Origin: Acidicapsa ligni
GTDB lineage: Bacteria > Acidobacteriota > Terriglobia > Terriglobales > Acidobacteriaceae
Direction of reading: 5' to 3'
NCBI RefSeq assembly: GCF_025685655.1
Contig: NZ_JAGSYG010000001.1
Coordinates: 744,001-808,000 of the forward strand
DNA length: 64,000 nucleotides
Every line of letters begins with the position of its first letter. The stretch's first letter is position 1. The position numbers and the translations under genes are program-made. The notes beneath the pieces are model-generated. The model saw only the letters and a program-made list of their open reading frames with translations. It made no database searches and was not told the origin of the DNA. Shown here piece by piece: positions 18,669-27,065 of the stretch.

Positions 18669-19550
18669 TTAGCGGCGACCACCACCGCCGCCACCGCGAA
18701 CTCCACCACCCATACCGCCGCCATAACCACCACGGCCAACGTAACCGCCACGGCCGCCATAAAATCCTCGACCGTAGATCCCGCCACCATAGAATCCCCA
18801 TCCAAAAGGACTCCAGAAAGGATTCAGGCCGACAAAAGTGTATCCGTAGCCGTATGGATCCCAATACCACCCAGGAGCAAAGCCGGCATACGAATACTGC
18901 CCCGCAATCTGTGTGTTGGCTTCAGCCAGATATTGCGACCGCAGGCTGCTCCATTTGTAGAGATCGTCCTCGGCGCTGTGACTGTCAAAGCCGTGGGGCT
19001 TCAGGTTAACTCCATCCCCAATCGCGAGTTCGCGATTGCCCTTCACGGTAATCCACTTGTTTTCGTGATCGAGAACCGCCGCTTTGCCCTGAAAAACCCG
19101 CACACTGCCATGCATGGCATCGAACGCGTAAAAACCCGGCTTCAGCACCTGTGTCGGATTTCCGTTTTGAACAATCTGCACGTTATTTTGTGGAAATATC
19201 TCATCGACCTCGACCGTAGCGTGGCCGCTTTCCAGGTCAACAACAGTCTTGGTCAAGTCCGGCGAAACCAGCCTTGCCGAACTGTTATCTCCAAGGCGGA
19301 AAACGATCCCCGGGGTGAGAAGCATTTCAACCTTCCCCTGACCGGTAGAGAGAACCTGCCCGGCATCGAGCCCCGCAGAGCCAATAGATCGTGGTGAAAT
19401 ATGCCGCCCGTCAATTGATGCCGATCCTTCTACATAATTGATAGTTCCCGGAAGAACCGGCTCCTCGTTTTGAGCCAGCACCGTGGAAGCGCATATACCT
19501 GACAGTAAAGTAATGGAAAGGAAACTAGTAAGCACCGTTGATTTCAACAT
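18669..19550 (-). CDS. Secreted FecR-domain protein with Gly-rich C-terminus
   Basis: 293-residue exported protein: a Sec signal peptide (about residues 1-26, ending in VLA-Q), a FecR-like beta domain (about residues 35-180, with the pattern LSTGQGKVEMLLTPG, LGDNSSARL, and a C-terminal GFYAFDAMHG strand), and then a Tyr/Trp/Gly-rich tail ending in long glycine-arginine runs. FecR domains occur in transmembrane signalling regulators and in periplasmic binding proteins. Here no transmembrane anti-sigma part is present, so an envelope structural or binding role is more likely than TonB-linked signalling. A ribosome-binding site (GAGGG) precedes the ATG. The Gly/Arg tail is low-complexity and may be disordered. 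Confidence 0.75.
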   Translation of the reverse strand: MLKSTVLTSFLSITLLSGICASTVLAQNEEPVLPGTINYVEGSASIDGRHISPRSIGSAGLDAGQVLSTGQGKVEMLLTPGIVFRLGDNSSARLVSPDLTKTVVDLESGHATVEVDEIFPQNNVQIVQNGNPTQVLKPGFYAFDAMHGSVRVFQGKAAVLDHENKWITVKGNRELAIGDGVNLKPHGFDSHSAEDDLYKWSSLRSQYLAEANTQIAGQYSYAGFAPGWYWDPYGYGYTFVGLNPFWSPFGWGFYGGGIYGRGFYGGRGGYVGRGGYGGGMGGGVRGGGGGGRR

Positions 19551-19624
19551 AATCCCAAACCCTCAGTTGATATAGATGTCAATAGAGGAAAAATGTTGCG
19601 GTCAGCCCGCGAAATGGTTCAGGA

Positions 19625-19640
19625 CGTGCAATTTTGCACG
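19625..19640. promoter_or_regulatory. 16-bp palindrome, possible operator upstream of the yceH homologue
   Basis: Perfect inverted repeat CGTGCAA-TT-TTGCACG in the divergent intergenic region between the FecR-protein gene and the yceH homologue. The position and symmetry suggest a dimeric regulator site, but no regulator is known for it. Confidence 0.35.
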
Positions 19641-19724
19641 AGATATTCATCTCCATTCGCCTCCAACTGCCACCAAAACCCCCTCGGAAATCTGCGAAGA
19701 TGTTTCGAGGAGAAGTCCACCAAC

Positions 19725-20405
19725 ATGCATCTCACTCCCACGGAAGCCCGCGTCCTCGGCGCGCTGGTCGAAAAGGAAATCACCACCCCCGAGTACTATC
19801 CCCTCTCGCTCAACGCGCTCGTCAACGCCTGCAACCAGAAGAACAATCGCGAACCCGTAACCTCACTCGACGACGTTGAAGTTCGTCAGGCCCTCCACGG
19901 CCTTGAAGACGACCGCCTCGCCGCTCCCGTCCGTGGCGACGGACGCGTTCCCAAATTCGAGCATCACATGCAGGAAGTCTTCAACTTCACCCGTGGCGAA
20001 ATCGCTGTAATCTGCGTCCTCCTCCTGCGCGGTCCGCAAACCCCCGGCGAACTCCGCGGCCGCACCGAGCGGATGCATCGATTCGACGAGCTCAGCGACG
20101 TTCAGTCCGTCCTCCAGCGCCTGATCTCCCGCGAACCCGCCCTGGTCAAGGTGCTGCCCCGCCAACCCGGCACCAAAGAGGCCCGCTACGCCCACCTGCT
20201 CTCCGGCGATGTCGAAAGCTTCGAACCACCCTCATCCAGCGCCACGTCCTACGCATCGGCATCATCCCAGGCAAGCTCCTATCAGGAACCAGATCCGGAA
20301 CTATCCGAACGCATGGCCCAACTCGAAGCCGAAGTAGCCATCCTCACCCGCGAACTAAACGAAGTCCGCGAACAAGTAGAACGCCTGACCAAACTGATCG
20401 AGTAA
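19725..20405 (+). CDS. YceH family (UPF0502/DUF480) protein
   Basis: 226-residue cytosolic protein of the YceH/DUF480 family, which has two winged-helix domains and no settled function. Diagnostic segments are visible: LTPTEARVLGALVEKEITTPEYYPLS, NALVNACNQKNNREP, a second domain with GEIAVICVLLLRGPQTPGELR and RTERMHRF, and LPRQPGTKEARYAHLL. The C-terminus has a Ser-rich linker followed by a predicted coiled coil of about 40 residues (MAQLEAEVAILTRELNEVRE and onward). I placed the start at the ATG at 19725, where YceH homology begins and GAGGAGA lies upstream. The longer open frame upstream crosses the palindromic intergenic region. Confidence 0.88.
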   Translation: MHLTPTEARVLGALVEKEITTPEYYPLSLNALVNACNQKNNREPVTSLDDVEVRQALHGLEDDRLAAPVRGDGRVPKFEHHMQEVFNFTRGEIAVICVLLLRGPQTPGELRGRTERMHRFDELSDVQSVLQRLISREPALVKVLPRQPGTKEARYAHLLSGDVESFEPPSSSATSYASASSQASSYQEPDPELSERMAQLEAEVAILTRELNEVREQVERLTKLIE

Positions 20406-20420
20406 CCCAGCCTCATCCGC

Positions 20421-20508
20421 TGCCTTGCCGTTGCCCTTGCAGTTGTAGTTGCCCTTGCTTTTCTGTCTGTCATTCCCGAAGGGAATCTGCTGTTAGCTTT
20501 TGCTGTTG
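20421..20508 (+). repeat. Dispersed REP-like element, copy 3
   Basis: Copy downstream of the yceH homologue: a TTGCCGTTGCCCTTGC-type hexamer-rich lead-in, CTGTCTGTC, palindrome ATTCCC-GAA-GGGAAT at 20472-20486, then CTGCTGTTAG and another TTGCTGTTGCC run. A partial CGTCTGTCATGCC repeat follows to about 20526. Confidence 0.75.
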
Positions 20509-20617
20509 CCATCCCGTCTGTCATGCCATCACCAAAGAATCCTCCCCATACCTGCCCCAGCGCCTTATCCTCAAACCAGACAGACATGACAGCAACAAAG
20601 AGTCGAGGAGCATCAGC

Positions 20618-22468
20618 ATGAAAGCCAAAGCATCAAGTCGATTCCTTTCTCTTGCCCTGGCCGCAGCCCTCGCCAGCATCGTATCGCCAGCCCTCGCGCA
20701 GGATCCCGGCATCGCCGCAGCCAACGCCGCGATGCAAGCCAACATGATGGCAACCCAGGCCGCCATGCAGGCGCAATCCGACGCCCAGGCCGCCGCAGCT
20801 ACCTTTCAAATGCAAATGAATATGGCCAATACTTCCAGTGCATCCTACGCCCGCGCCGCCACCAAATCGGTCAAGAGCTACGAAGCCGGCATCGATCCCG
20901 AAAAGATCCGCGCCCACGTCCAGTTTCTCTCCGACGATCTCCTCGAAGGCCGCTATCCCGGCCTCCGCGGTGGCGAACTCGCCGCCAAATACATCGCCAC
21001 CCAGTTCGCCATCTACGGCCTCAAACCCGCTGGCGACAACGGCACCTATTTCCAGAACATCAACTTCGTCGGCATGAAAGTACGTCCGTCCGAAACCACC
21101 GCCAGCCTCATCCCAAAATCAGGCGCACCCATCGTCCTCAAATTCGCCGACGACTACACGGTGATGAACGAGACCCTCACCCCCACATCCGATATCGACG
21201 CCCCCATCGTCTTCGTCGGCTACGGTGCAGACGCCCCTGAATTCAACTGGAACGACTACGCGGGCATCGATGTCAAAGGCAAAATAATCCTCTGCATCGT
21301 CGGCGATCCACCCTCCAGCGATCCCAAATTCTTCGGCGGCGACGCCATGACCTACTACGGCCGCTGGACCTACAAATTCGAGCAGGCCGCCCGCATGGGT
21401 GCCGTCGGAGCACTCATCATCCACCGCACAGACCTCGCCAGCTACGGTTGGGACGTGGTCAAAAACTCCAACACCAGCGAAAAAACCTTCCTTCGCGACG
21501 ACAAAAATCCCCAGCTCAAAGCCGCCAGTTGGATTCAGCTCGACGTAGCCCAGAAGATCTTCGCCGCCTCCGGTCTTGACTTCGATCAGGAGTTTGCCGC
21601 CGCCGGTAAACCCGGCTTCAAAGCCGTCGAACTCCCCATCCGCCTGCAGGCGCACGTCTCCAGCGACGTCCGCTCATTCCAGTCGCCCAACGTAGTCGGC
21701 ATTTTCCCCGCATATCAAGAGCCTCTGAAAAAAGGGAAAACTCCGCCATCCTTTACCGACCAGGCCGTCCTCTACACCGCCCACTACGACCATCTCGGAT
21801 TTAAGGCCGGTATGCCCGGCGACAACATCTACAACGGTGCCGCCGATAACGCAACCGGCGTCGGCATGATCCTCGAACTGGCCCGTTCCTGGAGCCACAT
21901 GCGCTCCGTTCTTCCTCACTCCGTCCTCTTCGCCGCCGTCACCGCAGAAGAGCAGGGTCTGCTCGGATCGCAGTATCTCGGCCAGAACCCGCCCATCCCC
22001 GCCAGCCAGATCGCGCTCGACATCAACTACGACATGGTCCTGCCCATCGGCACACCCATGGAAATCAACGTCAACGGAGCCCAGCGCACCAGCTTCTACC
22101 CCGCCGTCGAAAAGACCGCGAAAGCCTTCCGCCTGGACATCGTTCCCGACCCGCGCCCATCCGCCGGCAGCTATTACCGCTCCGATCACTTCTCGCTCTC
22201 GCGCGTAGGCATCCCCGCCTTTTCCATCGAGCCTGGAACCCTCTTCGAAGGCTACGACCGCGCCTGGGGAGTCGCCCAATTCAAAAACTTCGAGGATCAC
22301 GACTACCACAACTTCTCAGACAACTACCACTCCGACTGGGACTTCTCAGGCAACGCCAAACTCATCCGCTTCGGCATGGACCTGGGCTGGCAGGTCATCA
22401 GCAGCAAGAAGCCCATTACCTGGAATAAAGGCGATGAATTCGAGGCAGCCCGCCTCGCCAGCCGCTAA
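20618..22468 (+). CDS. Secreted M28-family metallopeptidase with PA domain
   Basis: 616-residue exported zinc peptidase, probably an aminopeptidase. It has a signal peptide (residues 1-27, ending in ALA-Q) followed by an Ala/Gln/Met-rich spacer. A protease-associated insert (about residues 180-290) precedes the catalytic half. The two-zinc M28 residues are present: His389 and Asp391 in TAHYDHLG, Asp410 in NGAADNATG, Glu444-Glu445 in TAEEQG, Asp in the INYDMV segment, and a late His in YYRSDHFSLSR. The length fits M28 peptidases with a PA domain. It forms a single-gene unit preceded by REP-like copy 3. The likely role is trimming of extracellular or periplasmic peptides. Confidence 0.9.
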   Translation: MKAKASSRFLSLALAAALASIVSPALAQDPGIAAANAAMQANMMATQAAMQAQSDAQAAAATFQMQMNMANTSSASYARAATKSVKSYEAGIDPEKIRAHVQFLSDDLLEGRYPGLRGGELAAKYIATQFAIYGLKPAGDNGTYFQNINFVGMKVRPSETTASLIPKSGAPIVLKFADDYTVMNETLTPTSDIDAPIVFVGYGADAPEFNWNDYAGIDVKGKIILCIVGDPPSSDPKFFGGDAMTYYGRWTYKFEQAARMGAVGALIIHRTDLASYGWDVVKNSNTSEKTFLRDDKNPQLKAASWIQLDVAQKIFAASGLDFDQEFAAAGKPGFKAVELPIRLQAHVSSDVRSFQSPNVVGIFPAYQEPLKKGKTPPSFTDQAVLYTAHYDHLGFKAGMPGDNIYNGAADNATGVGMILELARSWSHMRSVLPHSVLFAAVTAEEQGLLGSQYLGQNPPIPASQIALDINYDMVLPIGTPMEINVNGAQRTSFYPAVEKTAKAFRLDIVPDPRPSAGSYYRSDHFSLSRVGIPAFSIEPGTLFEGYDRAWGVAQFKNFEDHDYHNFSDNYHSDWDFSGNAKLIRFGMDLGWQVISSKKPITWNKGDEFEAARLASR

Positions 22469-22560
22469 CCTCAAGCTATTTTCACAGCGGATATTCACAC
22501 ATTCGTTGCGTCCGCAAACCCACTCGGGCATCCAAGAATTGAGCTAAGGAGAAGAACGAA

Positions 22561-23082
22561 ATGACAACGACAGCAACCCATTCCGATAAGAAAGAAAGCA
22601 ACGATCTGCTCACGCCAACCGATCTTGACCGCAAAGGTACCGCCCAGGTTGGAGAAGAGCTTCGTTATCTGCTGGCCGACGTATTCGCGCTATATCTCAA
22701 GACCAAGAACTTCCACTGGCACATGAGCGGGCCGCATTTCCGCGACTATCATCTTCTTCTCGATGAGCAGGCGGACCAGATCTTCGCCATCTCCGACGAC
22801 ATCGCAGAGCGCGCCCGCAAAATCGGCGAAACCACCTTGCACTCCATCTCTGAGATCGCAAAATTCCAGCGCCTCAAGGACAACTCAGCACCCTTCGTCG
22901 CTCCCAAACTCATGCTCGCCGAGCTGCATCACGACAATCTCCAGCTCGTCGAATACATGCGCAACACCCATGAAATCACCTCCAGGGTGAACGACGTAGC
23001 CACCACCAGCCTGCTTGAGAACTGGATCGACGAGGCCGAGCGCCGCGCCTGGTTCCTCTTCGAAACCATCCGCACCCTGTAA
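22561..23082 (+). CDS. dps: Dps family ferritin-like DNA-protection protein
   Basis: 173-residue protein of the Dps/miniferritin family, which oxidises and stores iron in a dodecameric cage and protects DNA in stress or stationary phase. The ferroxidase site is visible in KNFHWHMSGPHFRDYHLLLDEQADQ (His, His, Asp and Glu ligands), with the following helix ISDDIAERARKIG. The N-terminal 25 residues carry several Lys and could contact DNA, as in some Dps proteins. GGAGAAG precedes the ATG. A strong hairpin terminator follows at once. Confidence 0.92.
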   Translation: MTTTATHSDKKESNDLLTPTDLDRKGTAQVGEELRYLLADVFALYLKTKNFHWHMSGPHFRDYHLLLDEQADQIFAISDDIAERARKIGETTLHSISEIAKFQRLKDNSAPFVAPKLMLAELHHDNLQLVEYMRNTHEITSRVNDVATTSLLENWIDEAERRAWFLFETIRTL

Positions 23083-23102
23083 CAGAAACAACCTGTCATA
23101 TA

Positions 23103-23148
23103 AATAAGGGACCTGTAGCGCATTGCGTCACGCTACAGGTCCCTTATT
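23103..23148. terminator. Strong hairpin terminator after dps
   Basis: Perfect 18-bp inverted repeat (AATAAGGGACCTGTAGCG at 23103-23120 with its complement at 23131-23148) around a 10-nt loop, with A-rich and T-rich flanks. Confidence 0.85.
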
Positions 23149-23235
23149 GTCAGGCACTTTATATAAGAACTTTGCCGGTCTTAAACTCTTCAGCTTTAGC
23201 TGGTACAAAGCTAACAAGAGGAATTTACGCTGACA

Positions 23236-24324
23236 ATGACAATTGCAGGCAACGTAGAGCCTAGTCTCACGGCTACGAGGCGACATTTCAAGGCTCTCGA
23301 TGGCTTGAGAGGCGTGGCGGCTCTGGCAGTAGTCACCTTCCACTTCATGGAAATGGCGATTTACAACTACAGCAAGCTCTTCATCGGACATGGCTTTCTA
23401 GCTGTAGATTTCTTCTTCTGTCTGTCCGGATTTGTGATCGGCTACGCCTACGATGATCGCGTCGGCACGATGGGTCTCTGGGCATTCTTTAAAGCCAGGC
23501 TGATACGCCTGCACCCAATGGTAATTCTGGGGTCAATGCTTGGCTTGATCGCCTTGCTCTTCGACCCATTTGCGAAAGACCCTCTGGCCTATAGCGCAAG
23601 CCGCATCGCGCTCATGTTTCTGGCTTCGATTTTTCTCATTCCCTACCCCGCGATGCAGGAGCGCGCGTTCAATCTGTTTAGCCTGAACGCTCCGTCCTGG
23701 TCGCTGTTCTGGGAGTACGTAGCGAATATCTTCTACGCCGTCATCGTGTTCCGGTTCAGCCAGCGCTGGTTAGTCTTTCTTACCGTATGCGCCGCGATTG
23801 CACTTTGTGTCGTGGGCTACCAGGCCGGTGCGCTCTCCGGCGGCTGGAGCGGACATACCTTCTGGCATGGCGGCGTACGGGTAGCGTATTCATTCCTGGC
23901 TGGCCTGCTTGTGTACCGCTCCAAATGGATCATCCGCTCAAAGCTCGGCTTCAGCGTTCTATCCGTATTGCTGTTGCTGGCGTTCGTCATGCCGTATGCC
24001 AACGGAGGCTGGGTACGGGAAGCGGTCGTGGTTCTCTTTTACTTTCCACTCCTGATCGTGCTGGGTGCCGGGGCCACACTGACGCCATTTTCAGAAAAGC
24101 TCTGCACCTTCGCAGGCAACCTGTCCTACCCGCTCTACATGACGCACTACGCAGTGATCTGGATCTTTGGAAACTACTACAGCACCTACAAGCCCGACTC
24201 GGCACACCTGGCATTAGTCGTTACCAGCGGAGTCCTTGGAATGGTCGGCTTTGCTTACCTGGTAATGGTGCTTTACGACATTCCAGTGCGAAAATACCTC
24301 AGCTTGAAAAATCGGGGTGCTTGA
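23236..24324 (+). CDS. Acyltransferase family 3 membrane protein
   Basis: 362-residue integral membrane acyltransferase of the OafA/NodX family, which transfers acyl groups, often acetyl, to surface sugars or lipids. The N-terminus has the hallmark LDGLRGVAALAVVTFHF, with the catalytic His, and then FLAVDFFFCLSGFVIGYAYDDR. The Arg-containing motif FFKARLIRLHP follows. About ten hydrophobic segments are spread over the length. There is no fused SGNH domain. Substrate and acyl donor cannot be assigned, and neighbouring genes do not form a polysaccharide cluster. Confidence 0.88.
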   Translation: MTIAGNVEPSLTATRRHFKALDGLRGVAALAVVTFHFMEMAIYNYSKLFIGHGFLAVDFFFCLSGFVIGYAYDDRVGTMGLWAFFKARLIRLHPMVILGSMLGLIALLFDPFAKDPLAYSASRIALMFLASIFLIPYPAMQERAFNLFSLNAPSWSLFWEYVANIFYAVIVFRFSQRWLVFLTVCAAIALCVVGYQAGALSGGWSGHTFWHGGVRVAYSFLAGLLVYRSKWIIRSKLGFSVLSVLLLLAFVMPYANGGWVREAVVVLFYFPLLIVLGAGATLTPFSEKLCTFAGNLSYPLYMTHYAVIWIFGNYYSTYKPDSAHLALVVTSGVLGMVGFAYLVMVLYDIPVRKYLSLKNRGA

Positions 24325-24359
24325 GGCGGTTCATCCACAAACTGTCCCACTTTTATAGC

Positions 24360-24388
24360 TAATTGCTCGATCTGAAACGTTTTATAAT
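24360..24388 (+). promoter_or_regulatory. Possible promoter for the ferredoxin-NADP-reductase-like gene
   Basis: A perfect TATAAT at 24383-24388 lies 67 bases before the TTG start. The best -35 match 17 bases upstream is poor (TAATTG). It overlaps a short palindromic GAAACGTTTT. Confidence 0.35.
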
Positions 24389-24454
24389 GGAATCGATCGT
24401 GGCACCGCTCAGGCTCGCAACTGGCCTTACTTCTTCTTTAAGCGAGAACCTCAA

Positions 24455-25285
24455 TTGGCCCGTCCCACATACACCGCCCGTCTTCTGAGTAAAGTCTGCA
24501 TCTCCGAATCAGCCCAGTGCTTTCACCTGGAATTCGTGATCGACGAACTGCCTGACTTCGATCTGGCGCCTGGCCAGTTTCTGTCTGCGGTAGCGCCCGA
24601 TCCAAACGGCAAGGTTCAGACTCGCGCCTACTCGATCGCCTCTGCAGCCAACGGAAATCAATTCGACCTCTGCGTCAATCGCGTCGAGGGCGGCTTCTTT
24701 TCCAATTACCTTATCGATCTGAACATAGGCGACACCGTTCAGGTGCATGGACCGCACGGCCACTTCGTGCTCAAGTCCCCGGTCACCGACTCCATCTTCG
24801 TCGCCACCGGCACCGGCATCGCGCCCATGCGCGGCTTTACGCAATGGCTCTTTCCCGACCAAGGCCCCGATGCAGGATTGGACCGAAGCGAAGGCAAGCA
24901 GATCTGGCTCGTCTACGGCACCCGCTACGAAAGCGAAATCTACTACCGCGAGTATTTCGAAAGCATCGCCGCGCGCCACTCGAACTTTCACTACATCGCC
25001 ACCCTGAGCCGCGCTCATGAAGAGTGGTCAGGACCACGCGGTTACGTGCAGGAGCATCTCGACGCGATCATAGAAAAGCGCAGCCCGTCCGGTGGAGAAT
25101 CGCCCATCGCACTCGCTTCTGTAGTGCAGGACGTAGTCGCAGCCGAAGCCTCCATCCCGCAGGCTCAGGTCTTCGATATTCACACCTATATCTGCGGTCT
25201 GAATAACATGGTCGCCGGGGTTCGTGAGCGCCTCACCAGCTTCGGCTGGCACAAAAAACAAATCATCTTCGAGCGCTACGACTAA
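24455..25285 (+). CDS. Ferredoxin--NADP reductase-like FAD/NAD(P)-binding oxidoreductase
   Basis: 276-residue flavoprotein of the ferredoxin-NADP-reductase family. The FAD-binding barrel shows RAYSIAS (FAD-binding RxYS) and a VEGGFFSNYL segment. The NAD(P) half starts with FVATGTGIAPMRGF (GTGIAP pyridine-nucleotide loop) and later has WLVYGTRYESEIYYRE. The C-terminus is ...GWHKKQIIFERYD. Such enzymes shuttle electrons between NAD(P)H and ferredoxin, flavodoxin or an oxygenase partner, and no partner gene is adjacent. The start is a TTG at 24455. No in-frame ATG exists upstream, and homology begins at once (MARPTYTARLLSK). An insertion of about 25 residues near residue 205 (SPSGGESPIA region) is unusual. 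Confidence 0.82.
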   Translation: MARPTYTARLLSKVCISESAQCFHLEFVIDELPDFDLAPGQFLSAVAPDPNGKVQTRAYSIASAANGNQFDLCVNRVEGGFFSNYLIDLNIGDTVQVHGPHGHFVLKSPVTDSIFVATGTGIAPMRGFTQWLFPDQGPDAGLDRSEGKQIWLVYGTRYESEIYYREYFESIAARHSNFHYIATLSRAHEEWSGPRGYVQEHLDAIIEKRSPSGGESPIALASVVQDVVAAEASIPQAQVFDIHTYICGLNNMVAGVRERLTSFGWHKKQIIFERYD

Positions 25286-25300
25286 GCCTTCGATCGGGCT

Positions 25301-25471
25301 CTATCGTCCAACCACCATCACGATCAGACCAAACACCAGCGCTGCGACCACGATAATCAAAACCAGCAGTCCACAGATAAACCACGCCGCCTGTCGCTCT
25401 TGTTTTGGTGTCGGATGGGTAATCCCAAAGAAGTCGATAAATCCGCGCGTAATAAAATTTACAAGTCCCAC
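25301..25471 (-). CDS. Small single-pass membrane protein (56 aa)
   Basis: Short reading frame found by translating the minus strand. It begins with GTG (25471-25469) preceded by GAGG and ends at TAG (25303-25301). The N-terminal half is polar (GLVNFITRGFIDFFG then THPTPKQERQ), and the C-terminal half is one strong transmembrane helix (WFICGLLVLIIVVAALVFG and onward) ending in Gly-Arg. It lies 51 bases downstream of the LytTR regulator on the same strand and could be the third gene of that unit. I do not recognise a family. Confidence 0.6.
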   Translation of the reverse strand: MGLVNFITRGFIDFFGITHPTPKQERQAAWFICGLLVLIIVVAALVFGLIVMVVGR

Positions 25472-25522
25472 AAGGTCAACCTCGGTCTCTTATCTTAGAG
25501 AAACGCCAAGGCTTTCAGGATC

Positions 25523-26413
25523 CTAAAGATTAAATAGTTCGCGTAATCTCTTCGTTTGCGCCCGGCTCACCGGAATCTCCGTCTGCTTGCGATCATCCAT
25601 GCGCAACTGGTAGCTCGACTTGAACCACGGCACCACTTCGCGAATGTGATTGATATTCACCACAAATCCCCGGTGCGCTCTCCAGAACAAATTCGGGTCA
25701 AGCAGCTCCAGCAGATCTTCCAGCGTCCTGCACTTGGAGTGGCCCTCCACCGAAGGCGTCACCACGCGAATCGTTCCATCCTCAATTGCTGCAAAACAAA
25801 TCTCCGCCTGGTCCACCAGCAGCAATCGGCTCTGCACCTGCACAATCAGCTTGCTCGGCGCACTGGCACGCGTTGAATTTTGCTGTCGGTTCAGCAACTG
25901 CAGCAGCGCATCCATCTCCGTCTCGCGGCGATCCGTCTCGGCCTTTGAGGGTGGTTCATCCTGGCTGTTCTCCAGGATGCGCGCCCGCGCCCGATCCACT
26001 GTCTGCAAGATTCTGTTGCGATCGAACGGTTTCAGTAGGTAATCCACCGCGTTCACATCAAAGGCGCGAACCGCGTACTGATCGTAAGCAGTGGCAAAGA
26101 CGATCTGCGGCAACCGCTCCATCGCCCGTTGATCGACCAGTTGCTTCAGGACGGCAAAACCGTCCAGCCCCGGCATCTGCACATCCAGAAAAACCAGGTC
26201 CGGCTGGTGCTCCTCAATCAAGTCCACAGCCTCGATCCCGTTCGTGCCTTCAGCCAGAATCTCAACGCTGCCAATGGAATCCAGCAGGTACTTCAGCTCT
26301 TCCCGAGCCAGTTGCTCGTCATCCACTATGACCGCAGTAATGGGCATGGGGATTTGAGCATCGTACTCCGTACTTGGTTGCAAGGAATCGTCTTTGGGAA
26401 TGTCATTGGGCAC
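25523..26413 (-). CDS. LytTR-family response regulator
   Basis: 296-residue two-component response regulator. The receiver domain (residues about 24-145) has the acidic pair Asp31-Asp32, phosphoacceptor Asp77 in LVFLDVQMPG, Thr108 in FATAYD, and Lys128 in YLLKPFD. A linker follows. A LytTR DNA-binding domain (about residues 190-296) shows the VRVVTPSVEGHSKCRTLEDL region, FWRAHRGFVVNINHIREV and IPVSRAQTKRLRELF, typical of AgrA/LytR regulators. The 22 residues before the receiver could be removed by starting at the ATG at 26347. No LytS-like kinase gene is adjacent. Six bases separate it from the upstream zinc-ribbon membrane gene, so they are probably co-transcribed. Confidence 0.9.
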   Translation of the reverse strand: MPNDIPKDDSLQPSTEYDAQIPMPITAVIVDDEQLAREELKYLLDSIGSVEILAEGTNGIEAVDLIEEHQPDLVFLDVQMPGLDGFAVLKQLVDQRAMERLPQIVFATAYDQYAVRAFDVNAVDYLLKPFDRNRILQTVDRARARILENSQDEPPSKAETDRRETEMDALLQLLNRQQNSTRASAPSKLIVQVQSRLLLVDQAEICFAAIEDGTIRVVTPSVEGHSKCRTLEDLLELLDPNLFWRAHRGFVVNINHIREVVPWFKSSYQLRMDDRKQTEIPVSRAQTKRLRELFNL

Positions 26414-26419
26414 TGGGGC

Positions 26420-26965
26420 CTAATCTACCATGACACGCAAACGCGAAGGCATCTGATCTTCCGCCAGCTCATGTCCGCACCCGGTGCAGTACAAATCAGT
26501 GATGCGCACCGATCGGAAGCAGTTTCCACAACTCGCCGTAAGCTGATAATTGCACTGCGGGCAAAAGTGAAAATCATTCAGCACATGCGTTCCGCAAGCC
26601 GCGCATTTCGAAATGATCGGCAGCCGCAGTAGAAAGTAGAGCACCGCGCCGATACCACCCGGCAACACAAAGCAGATCAGCATCCAGAACCGCATGCTCA
26701 TCGACCTTCGTGGCGCATCCTTACTTACATATCCCACCATCAGAAAGTAAAGCGAAGCCAGAATCCCCCAGGACAAATTGATATAAGTTCTAAGTCCCAG
26801 TGGGGCCGGCGGATGATGGCGCTGCAACGGCAGAACATACCAGAAATAGTACTCCACCACGATAAACGCGATTCCAGCCACAATCATTGACCAGAGCGGA
26901 ATCAACTGGGCGTCTTCGTTAATCGGTATGGATTGTGGATCGCGCATAAGTGATCTGGACAGCAT
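26420..26965 (-). CDS. Membrane protein with C-terminal double zinc ribbon
   Basis: 181-residue protein with about four hydrophobic segments (residues 25-45, 60-80, 90-112 and onward) followed by a Cys-rich C-terminal domain. The Cys pairs CAAC, CPQC, CGNC and CTGC form two CxxC...CxxC zinc ribbons at about residues 119-166. Double-zinc-ribbon proteins anchored in the membrane are common in Acidobacteriota, and their role is not settled. Its stop lies six bases before the LytTR regulator, suggesting a functional link, for example as a sensor or scaffold in place of a kinase. That link is inference from gene order alone. Confidence 0.75.
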   Translation of the reverse strand: MLSRSLMRDPQSIPINEDAQLIPLWSMIVAGIAFIVVEYYFWYVLPLQRHHPPAPLGLRTYINLSWGILASLYFLMVGYVSKDAPRRSMSMRFWMLICFVLPGGIGAVLYFLLRLPIISKCAACGTHVLNDFHFCPQCNYQLTASCGNCFRSVRITDLYCTGCGHELAEDQMPSRLRVMVD

Positions 26966-27065
26966 AACTCAGATTTAAGATACAAATCTACTGTTTGAGA
27001 CGACACAGATCGAAAAGAAGTTGCGACTAATTTCAACTAAGAGACATCGTTGAATTTTTAATGAC

